From: CAYMGQ01 sp964390055
GTDB lineage: Bacteria > Bacillota > Clostridia > Peptostreptococcales > Natronincolaceae
DNA length: 9,163 bases
Direction of reading: 5' to 3'
NCBI GenBank assembly: GCA_964390055.1
Contig: CAYMGQ010000033.1
Location: forward strand, 1 to 9,163
Position 1 is the first letter of the stretch, and every line of letters begins with the position of its first letter. The translations under genes and the position numbers were made by a program. Positions 1 through 5,935 of the stretch are shown piece after piece. The notes beneath the pieces are model-generated. The model was given only the letters and a program-made list of their open reading frames with translations, had not been told where the DNA came from and ran no database searches.

Positions 1-1297
1 ATGTGTATACCACTCCCCCCATTATTAGGGCTATAAAAAAAGATGGCATAATATCTAACCACTGTTCTTTATAGTTATAGTCAAGCAACTGCTTATTAGG
101 ATAAGCATTAATAAAGGTTGAAATGAGGCTACTAATAGCTCCCCCTAACGCAATAGCATATACTCCAAAAGGCAGGCTAGCAGCTAGTATTACCAGACCG
201 ACAATTTTCTTAGCTATCTCAAGTCTTAAAAATATATCACTTCTTCCAATTGCATTTATTGCCTGTAGGTTTGCCGTATGAATAGGCAATAGAGAATAAG
301 TTAAGCATGCTATCTGTAAAAAAGGTACTGCAGGCAGCCATTTTTCTGTCAATACTATCTTTACTAATGGTTCTGCAACAACAGCCATCCCTACCATCAT
401 CGGGAATACTAGAAAAGAACTTGATACGATTGCCCTTCTCATCATATCTTTTACTCTTTTTTTATTGTCTTGTTGTGCTGATAGCGTAGGTAACATGACA
501 GATTGTATCGATCCATCTACATTTGATACGATTACTTTAGGAAATTGCTGTCCTTTGTCATAATATCCCAGGGTAGAAGAAGTATGTTTTTTTCCGATTA
601 TCAATGTTCTAAGTTCTATATATAGTACGTTTAATAACGATGACGCTAATAATTTCCAACCAAATGAAAACAACTCTCTAACTTTTGACATTGAAAAAAT
701 TAGCTTAGGCCTCCACTTAACTGTAAACCACATTATTACTGTGATAGATAGCTGATTAACCAGATGCTGAATAACCAGAGCCCAGATACCTAAGCCCTTA
801 TACGCTGCAAATACCCCAAGCGTTCCAGAAATAAATATAGCACCTAAACTACTCTTAAATAGTTTCTTAAAAAGAAGATTTCTAGAAACAAAAGCATTTT
901 GTATGGAATTAATCGCTCCCGCAAATAAAGATAAAGATAGTACTCTTAGAACAGGAGCTAAAAATGGGTCTTCATAATAATTAGCAATCATTGGCGCTAA
1001 TATGTATATAGTAATATACAGAAGAGTCGCAACTCCTAAACTCAAATAAAATATTGAAGAAAAGTCTTCCTCATCTGCGTCTTTCTTTTGAATTAATGCC
1101 GTGTTAAATCCACTTTGAACAAATACTTGTGCTAAATTTATAAACACCATAACAATAGCTATTGTACCAAATTGTTCTGGGGCTAATAATCGTGCTAAAA
1201 TAATTTGAATTAGAAACTGAACCCCTTGTGTCCCTCCGCGCTCCATTAATTTCCAAAGCAGCGATGATATAACAGATCTGTTTGTATGGTTGCTCAA
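1..1297 (-). CDS. wzx: Wzx-type oligosaccharide flippase (WzxC/TuaB-like), 3' end cut by window edge
   Basis: This is a multi-pass membrane protein of the MOP superfamily (Polysacc_synt type) that would flip the lipid-linked repeat unit from the inner to the outer face of the membrane. I translated the frame by hand: 432 codons are open from a TTG at 1297 to the left edge with no stop. The family is usually about 480 residues, so roughly the last 50 are missing. Family-like segments are WKLMERGGTQG (residues 15-25), LARLLAPEQFG (34-44), LGYYDKGQQFP (243-253) and EKWLPAVPFLQI (318-329), set among about a dozen hydrophobic helices. The TTG start is chosen because an in-frame TGA sits directly before it, GAGG lies 7 bases upstream, and the next in-frame ATG is codon 18, which would remove conserved N-terminal sequence. 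The upstream WecF-like gene ends 9 bases before it. The exact substrate cannot be read from the sequence. Confidence 0.93.
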   Translation of the reverse strand, partial: MSNHTNRSVISSLLWKLMERGGTQGVQFLIQIILARLLAPEQFGTIAIVMVFINLAQVFVQSGFNTALIQKKDADEEDFSSIFYLSLGVATLLYITIYILAPMIANYYEDPFLAPVLRVLSLSLFAGAINSIQNAFVSRNLLFKKLFKSSLGAIFISGTLGVFAAYKGLGIWALVIQHLVNQLSITVIMWFTVKWRPKLIFSMSKVRELFSFGWKLLASSLLNVLYIELRTLIIGKKHTSSTLGYYDKGQQFPKVIVSNVDGSIQSVMLPTLSAQQDNKKRVKDMMRRAIVSSSFLVFPMMVGMAVVAEPLVKIVLTEKWLPAVPFLQIACLTYSLLPIHTANLQAINAIGRSDIFLRLEIAKKIVGLVILAASLPFGVYAIALGGAISSLISTFINAYPNKQLLDYNYKEQWLDIMPSFFIALIMGGVVYT

Positions 1298-1304
1298 TCA
1301 TATA

Positions 1305-1308
1305 CCTC
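1305..1308 (-). promoter_or_regulatory. Ribosome binding site that fixes the TTG start of the flippase
   Basis: On the minus strand GAGG is followed by seven bases and then TTG at 1297. The same GAGG overlaps the TGA stop of the upstream WecF-like gene (1309-1307), so translation of the two genes is probably coupled. The two nearby ATGs (first bases 1310 and 1301) are both out of frame. One precedes the GAGG and the other is only three bases after it, so neither is a good start. Confidence 0.7.
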
Positions 1309-2407
1309 ATTTCATTGAAAATTCAAACACCTTGTTCCACATGCATTTTTTATTATTTAAATTCAACTCATTATCAGCAATATATTTTAGTCCGCCTTTA
1401 AATCGTAGAGGTTGGACAAAATCCCTATATTGATAATTTGCGACCTCGTTATAATCCCAAATATCCACTTTCTGATTCCTAAAAAAATCATACATGACTG
1501 ACCCTTTGGGGATAAATATTTTTTTCTCCATATATAGTAAAGGCTTTATGTTACCCAAGCCAATCTGCCTTTTCGTGTTAAAAATTGCAATATCTATTGT
1601 TGATAAAAACATCATATAATCATATTGAGGCATCATTTCTCTTATACAAACAGCCCTACAACCGAAGATCTCTTTAGCTTTTTCTTCGACAAGATCGCCA
1701 TACTCCTTATCTCCGTAACTTAATGGTATATATATTCTAATATTCTCATCTTTATATTTTTCAAGGCACTTTAATGCCTCAATATGATTCAACGCATCTG
1801 TACTCGAGTGACCTATTTGTATATTGATACAATCATTATTATTTATTTTTTCTTCAAGGCTATCAAATTTGACTTTCTTATAAATTGGATTATATAAACT
1901 CGCTGTATATGGCGCATAAAAAGTTGTTGCATTCGTGTTAAACTCTTTTCTGAAAAAATCTATATCTGGAGGAAAAATTCCAACAAAACATTTTATTTTT
2001 CTCCTAAATGCAAATGCAATTTTGTTTTTAATTGTTTGTATAAACCTTTCAACTATTTTACCGTTTTCCTTTATGCTCCAACTATATAGGTCATGCCCCC
2101 AAGCTACCCAAACTAATTTATTATATACCTCTTGATAAAATAGCAACTTAAGCATTTGAATCTTTTTTAGGCTTAAATAGTGAAGTATAACCTTATCATT
2201 ATTCGCTATTATTTCTTTTATATTTTTAGTGTTTAATGTAGATATAGCCATGACATTCTGATATTTCATTACTGCTGCTTTTAATGGCTTATTGTATGTA
2301 ACTATATAAAACAAGTGGTTTTTTTTATTAAAATTGTTATTAATAAACTTTACATATGACTCAACAACAACTTCGTTTATATTTGGAAACAAATGTGCAA
2401 TTCTCAT
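1307..2407 (-). CDS. WecF-like glycosyltransferase (GT56; TDP-Fuc4NAc:lipid II transferase family)
   Basis: A 366-residue protein resembling WecF, which in enterobacteria transfers 4-acetamido-4,6-dideoxygalactose from its dTDP donor to the lipid-linked GlcNAc-ManNAcA disaccharide. Visible family features are WVAWGHDLY (residues 100-108), IQIGHSSTDALNHIEAL (196-212, matching the WecF GNSGDxSNEHIxAL region), IPLSYGD (227-233) and TKRQIGLGNI (278-287, matching the WecF ARQQGIGT region). There is no signal peptide or clear membrane helix, so it is probably cytoplasmic and membrane-associated. The ATG at 2407 follows AGGTGA at good distance. The gene sits between a second glycosyltransferase and the flippase, so it may add a late or terminal sugar of the repeat. 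Family membership is the firm part. The donor sugar is inference: other 4-amino or dideoxy sugars are possible, and no Fuc4NAc synthesis genes are in view. Confidence 0.85.
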   Translation of the reverse strand: MRIAHLFPNINEVVVESYVKFINNNFNKKNHLFYIVTYNKPLKAAVMKYQNVMAISTLNTKNIKEIIANNDKVILHYLSLKKIQMLKLLFYQEVYNKLVWVAWGHDLYSWSIKENGKIVERFIQTIKNKIAFAFRRKIKCFVGIFPPDIDFFRKEFNTNATTFYAPYTASLYNPIYKKVKFDSLEEKINNNDCINIQIGHSSTDALNHIEALKCLEKYKDENIRIYIPLSYGDKEYGDLVEEKAKEIFGCRAVCIREMMPQYDYMMFLSTIDIAIFNTKRQIGLGNIKPLLYMEKKIFIPKGSVMYDFFRNQKVDIWDYNEVANYQYRDFVQPLRFKGGLKYIADNELNLNNKKCMWNKVFEFSMK

Positions 2408-2409
2408 TT

Positions 2410-2417
2410 CTCACCTT
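2410..2417 (-). promoter_or_regulatory. Strong ribosome binding site of the WecF-like gene
   Basis: On the minus strand AAGGTGAG precedes the ATG at 2407. It extends past the usual GG core into GTGA, as expected from complementarity to the 16S rRNA tail, with six bases from the last G of GG to the ATG. It supports the start at 2407 and shows that this gene can be translated independently of the gene upstream, which ends 94 bases away. Confidence 0.6.
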
Positions 2418-2439
2418 TTATTGATTATTCTTATTTAAG

Positions 2440-2481
2440 TAATTTTATTATGCCATAAAGAAATCATGAAGAAAAGTGTAG
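2440..2481 (-). promoter_or_regulatory. Possible internal extended -10 promoter before the WecF-like gene
   Basis: The 94-base gap (2408-2501) is the only long one between genes here. On the minus strand it contains TGGCATAAT (2455-2447), which fits an extended -10 element (TGnTATAAT) with one mismatch. A start point near 2440 would leave a leader of roughly 33 bases. The -35 position at 17-base spacing reads TTTTCT, only three of six to consensus. The -10 lies inside an 11-base inverted repeat, TTATG-G-CATAA (2448-2458). No stem followed by a T-run is present, so I see no terminator in the gap. AT-rich DNA yields such matches by chance, so this is a weak call. Confidence 0.25.
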
Positions 2482-2501
2482 TCTTATGAAAATAAAGTTC
2501 G

Positions 2502-3485
2502 CTAGTCTATTAATTTGATAAACTCATCGAATTCTTTTCTAATATTGATTTTTTTATTCACATCTTCGATATCCTCATCAGAAATATCCGTTACAATAAA
2601 TTCATTCAATTTATCTATATTCGTTCCTGAAATAAAGTTATTATAACTATCAAAATAAAAAATATTATTTTTCTCAAATAATTTTTTATAATCTCCTATA
2701 TTATCACTGCTAATTATTCTAAGTCCCGCTGTAAGATAATCCATAATTTTAAATGGCGATGAAACTGTATTTAATGAAAGGTTTTCTCTTATTATTACAC
2801 CGTAGTCCATATCCTCTAGTTCCTTCATTAATTGTGATTCGCTTAAATTATTAAATTTTATAAAACCATATCGCTTAAATATGTGTTTATCAATTCCTCT
2901 AATATCGTCTGTATAAAAATAAAAATTCAAATTATTATTATTTTCAAATAACCTTGCAAATAAATCAAGAACAATATCCGTGTTTTGCCATTTAGATAAT
3001 GATCCTGCATAGCAAACATTGTAACTCTTTTTCAGCCTGCTTTTATTTCTATTGTATTGAAAACCTAAGTTGTAATTATGAACTATTGTTCCTTTTCTTT
3101 GTATAATATATTTATTTCTTATATATTCTCTATGTTTCTCAGAAACGAATAAAATAATATCAGCAGATAGTATAGTTATTAGTTCTATAATACATAAGAT
3201 TAAATACTTAAGATAGTTATTGTTCTTAAAATACGATTCTTCTGGGGACAACCCTCTGGTTCTATAAATAATATTGAATTTTTTGAATCTCATTATTCTG
3301 AATAACTTTAATAAAATGATAGTTTTTGGGTCACTACAAATAATTTGTAAGTTTTCAATTGAAAAATTTATATCACTAATTCTTTTTATGATATTATAAT
3401 TAATTTTTTTTTCTTCAAAATATCTGTAGAATTCTCTATATTGTCTTTGATCTTTACTATTTTTATTTAAAAAATAAAAATTCAT
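2502..3485 (-). CDS. GT-B-fold glycosyltransferase (GT4-like)
   Basis: A 327-residue cytoplasmic glycosyltransferase with the two-lobe GT-B pattern. The N-terminal lobe contains YRTRGLSPEE (residues 74-83) and the ADIILFVSEKHREYI strand-helix (108-122). The linker leads into YAGSLSKWQN (159-168), a typical start of the C-terminal nucleotide-sugar lobe. The donor-binding region is PFKIMDYLTAGLRIISSD (244-261), where the usual EALA.G.P segment is replaced by a KIMDYLTAG variant. The protein is short for GT4 enzymes, usually 350-400 residues. Codons are extremely AT-rich: bases 3361-3420 hold only 7 G or C out of 60 by hand count. A run of nine A on the coding strand lies near its 5' end. It starts 13 bases after the Wzy candidate and is likely translationally coupled to it. 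Acceptor and donor cannot be assigned. Confidence 0.85.
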   Translation of the reverse strand: MNFYFLNKNSKDQRQYREFYRYFEEKKINYNIIKRISDINFSIENLQIICSDPKTIILLKLFRIMRFKKFNIIYRTRGLSPEESYFKNNNYLKYLILCIIELITILSADIILFVSEKHREYIRNKYIIQRKGTIVHNYNLGFQYNRNKSRLKKSYNVCYAGSLSKWQNTDIVLDLFARLFENNNNLNFYFYTDDIRGIDKHIFKRYGFIKFNNLSESQLMKELEDMDYGVIIRENLSLNTVSSPFKIMDYLTAGLRIISSDNIGDYKKLFEKNNIFYFDSYNNFISGTNIDKLNEFIVTDISDEDIEDVNKKINIRKEFDEFIKLID

Positions 3486-3493
3486 ATAATCAT

Positions 3494-3501
3494 TCCCTTT
3501 A
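3494..3501 (-). promoter_or_regulatory. Stop codon abutting the ribosome binding site (translational coupling)
   Basis: The TAA stop of the Wzy candidate (3501-3499) is followed immediately by AGGGA (3498-3494) on the minus strand, nine bases from its last G to the ATG at 3485. Ribosomes finishing the membrane protein would be released on the binding site of the glycosyltransferase. Coupling is inferred from this arrangement. Confidence 0.45.
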
Positions 3502-4812
3502 AATCTTTATCAACATATATATCATAGATAACAAAATCCATATTCCGAAATTTAATATTAAGCTAGTAACTTGCGTTTTTTTTGAGATATCTAGTGTTGA
3601 ATACATAATCCCTACTAAAATCGAATTAAAAAGGAAATGTCTAAAACCAAAAGTTGTTAATATAATTATCAGATATTGAACTGCCCAGAAAGCTAAAAAT
3701 TTTAAATTCTTCTTTACTTTTTTAATGTTTAATAGTAGTGATATGTACGCATTTGTAATTAGAAATGTGTTAAACCCTAAAACCATTTCTAATATATTTC
3801 CGGAGGACGGTAATGGTGATATTAAACCATATAAAAACCTTAAAAATAATCCAAACGGAAATATACTTCTATTAAAAATAAAATTACTTAATCCATCTGT
3901 AGAAAGCACATTTAAACTATTTGAATAATTACTAATATAGCGTGCAAGAAGATAGTCAAAAGATTGATAGAAGTAAACAAATCCTAACAAAACTATTAAT
4001 ATGAATACTGGATTTTTAAACACTCTACCCCTTTGTCGCAATATCATAATTACTAGAAGTATAACTAAAAATGGTTTTCTTATCCAAAAAACTAAAAATG
4101 CCAGTATTCCCAATAGAAAATATTTTTTAACGGCGTTGCTTTTGTCTTCGACATTTACAGTGTAATAGAATAATAATATAAGTGTTAATACAAGCGTGTC
4201 GCGAAAGGTATTGACAGCTAAAATCATATTAATAGGTAACATTGAAATTAGTACCGATCTATTAAACGATTTTTCTTTATTTATGGAAAGTACATTCTGG
4301 AGTATTAAATAAATAATTATATTGTTCACTATTAAAAGATAGATATTCATTATTCTGGGCATGTAAAAACTGTAATTATCACCAAAAATAGATACTAAAG
4401 TAGAAATGCAGAAAATATATAATTTTGAGTTATGGTCGGGATGAATATTCCTGTTTGAGATAAATATATCCTCAATCATGGAGATATAATTCTTGTTATT
4501 CGTTACGATTTCAAAAGATGTTTTTTCAAAAGCAAAGTCATCTGATCCACCTTTAAAATAAGGCGCTCCATACCTTATATTATAGTCTGAAGATACAATT
4601 AGCATAAGAATCATCAATACTAAGAACAGGCCTGCCAGCTTCACCATCTTATCTTTTTCTAGCTTTTTACTAATGAAATAAAAAACAACTGCGTGAAGAA
4701 TTCCGAATATAAAAATTGCTATTAAATCATTAATAAGCACTAAGGTCAGCATTATATAATTAATTATTTGTATCAAAATATATAATTTATGTTTAGAGTT
4801 TGTATCACTCAT
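3499..4812 (-). CDS. Polytopic membrane protein, candidate Wzy polysaccharide polymerase
   Basis: A 437-residue protein made mostly of hydrophobic helices (about 12-13, including residues 11-28, 30-48, 57-74, 155-172, 204-217, 230-258, 269-282, 341-362, 371-388 and 414-436). It is the only such protein in the window apart from the flippase, and Wzx/Wzy loci need one polymerase. A large loop between helices 3 and 4 (about 76-128) carries GGSDDFAFE (88-96). Further polar motifs are NTFRDTLV (201-208), WIRKPF (243-248) and ISPLPSSGN (331-339). Charged or proline-rich loops of this kind recur in Wzy and EpsG-like polymerases, which diverge too far for simple motif calls. The ATG at 4812 follows GAGAGG at eight bases. 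The gene is AT-rich. An alternative is a GT-C membrane glycosyltransferase, since an acidic pair in an early outer loop is also typical of that fold. The role is assigned mainly from topology and context. Confidence 0.72.
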   Translation of the reverse strand: MSDTNSKHKLYILIQIINYIMLTLVLINDLIAIFIFGILHAVVFYFISKKLEKDKMVKLAGLFLVLMILMLIVSSDYNIRYGAPYFKGGSDDFAFEKTSFEIVTNNKNYISMIEDIFISNRNIHPDHNSKLYIFCISTLVSIFGDNYSFYMPRIMNIYLLIVNNIIIYLILQNVLSINKEKSFNRSVLISMLPINMILAVNTFRDTLVLTLILLFYYTVNVEDKSNAVKKYFLLGILAFLVFWIRKPFLVILLVIMILRQRGRVFKNPVFILIVLLGFVYFYQSFDYLLARYISNYSNSLNVLSTDGLSNFIFNRSIFPFGLFLRFLYGLISPLPSSGNILEMVLGFNTFLITNAYISLLLNIKKVKKNLKFLAFWAVQYLIIILTTFGFRHFLFNSILVGIMYSTLDISKKTQVTSLILNFGIWILLSMIYMLIKI

Positions 4813-4837
4813 TAAAACAACCTCTCATAGTGGTCTG

Positions 4838-5902
4838 TTATATGTTCGCATAAATCTTCGAGTATTTTGAGCTAAAATCATCATATGCCTTACTATAACT
4901 CATCGTTTTTCTTTTTTCTTCATCAATATTATTTATTGTTTGCAATAGTTTTGCTATATAATCACTCGAGTCTCTATTTTTAAAAAGTATAGTTCCTTGG
5001 GGTCTTTCTACAACATCACTTGCTATACTAGGGATGCCTGCATATAAGGCTTCCCTCAGAGATAATGCATCTCCATCTGAATTCGTTGGTCTCACAAAAA
5101 TATCAGCAAAATCAAACATTGGAACTAATGGGACATTTTTGGTAACAAATAAAAAATCCTCTTGAATTCCACTTAATACTATGTCGGCGTTTATTTTTTT
5201 ATAGTATTCTATCTCACCTATTTGAGGTAGAAAAAAAATAAACCCAACACTAAAGTTGCTAATGTGCCTAAGCTGCTTTATAGCTTCAACGCATAAATCT
5301 AATCCATACAAATCCTCATCATTATAAAAAACTATTTTGTATGCATTTCCAACAATTATTATATCATGTTCCTCTAAGAAACTTTTAGCTCCAATATTGT
5401 TAATATACTCAATACTTCTATTCTTCTCGTAATTTTTAGGATACGGTATAAAAGCAGGCAAAACTAGAGTCTTTCTTTGAATAGACGGTTCTATCTTTAT
5501 CAACCTTTTCTCAATATCCTTGTTCACTACTATAATCTTAGCAAACTTTTTTAACAAAAACTTAAAGAATAAACTTTTCTTTTGAATTTCTTCCTCACTA
5601 ATCCTAAAACTGTGGATAGTCTGAACTAAACAAACCTTAAATAATCCACAAAATATAGATAGTAATATGCAAATTTTCAAATTGAAAACATGAACATGTG
5701 CTATTACTTTTTCTTTTCGAAAAACTGATTTAATTGTTTCTTTGAAAAGAATAAAACATGCTCTCAACTTATTTCTTGATGTATCTACCGGTATAACTGT
5801 ATACTCGTTTTTTAAACAAAATACTAGCCTTGAAAGATGATTTGACACTCCACCTATTGGTGGAGGGAATGGACCTATCATAATTACTTTCTTTCTCTTC
5901 AT
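4838..5902 (-). CDS. GT4 family glycosyltransferase
   Basis: A 354-residue GT-B glycosyltransferase expected to act at the cytoplasmic face on the lipid-linked oligosaccharide. The N-terminus has the GT4 glycine-rich acceptor loop PFPPPIGGVSNHL (residues 11-23), followed by IHSF (96-99) and the IIVVNKDIEKRL strand-helix (123-134). The C-terminal lobe begins near IIIVGNAYKI (181-190) and ends in the donor-binding motif SDGDALSLREALYAGIPSI (275-293). The family's E-x7-E motif appears as D276-x7-E284, a conservative variant. The ATG at 5902 follows GGGGA at seven bases. It lies 33 bases after the two-domain oxidoreductase and 25 bases before the Wzy candidate. Residues 75-95 are hydrophobic but look like a buried strand-helix of the fold rather than a membrane anchor. 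The sugar transferred is unknown; ManNAcA is possible because UDP-ManNAcA is made two genes upstream, but this is inference. Confidence 0.9.
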   Translation of the reverse strand: MKRKKVIMIGPFPPPIGGVSNHLSRLVFCLKNEYTVIPVDTSRNKLRACFILFKETIKSVFRKEKVIAHVHVFNLKICILLSIFCGLFKVCLVQTIHSFRISEEEIQKKSLFFKFLLKKFAKIIVVNKDIEKRLIKIEPSIQRKTLVLPAFIPYPKNYEKNRSIEYINNIGAKSFLEEHDIIIVGNAYKIVFYNDEDLYGLDLCVEAIKQLRHISNFSVGFIFFLPQIGEIEYYKKINADIVLSGIQEDFLFVTKNVPLVPMFDFADIFVRPTNSDGDALSLREALYAGIPSIASDVVERPQGTILFKNRDSSDYIAKLLQTINNIDEEKRKTMSYSKAYDDFSSKYSKIYANI

Positions 5903-5935
5903 TAGAACATCCCCAATTTGTTAATACTATTCATC

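Noticed and set aside
307..489. 60-codon plus-strand open frame
   Set aside because: It is antisense to the flippase, and its hydrophobic character mirrors the membrane helices on the other strand.
1104..1310. 68-codon minus-strand frame starting at ATG 1310
   Set aside because: It is an out-of-frame overlap of the flippase gene. Its translation lacks family resemblance, while the neighbouring frame gives a continuous 432-residue flippase.
1..1310. Possible frameshift at the start of the flippase
   Set aside because: The frame is intact from TTG 1297 to the edge, with a well-placed GAGG and family-like N-terminal sequence, so no base change is needed.
1935..2135. 66-codon plus-strand open frame
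   Set aside because: It is antisense to the WecF-like gene with no supporting signal.
2448..2458. Inverted repeat TTATG-G-CATAA as a terminator
   Set aside because: The arms are five bases with a one-base centre, GC-poor and without a following T-run, so it cannot form a stable terminator hairpin.
3725..3928. 67-codon plus-strand open frame
   Set aside because: It is antisense to the Wzy candidate in AT-rich DNA, with no recognisable protein.
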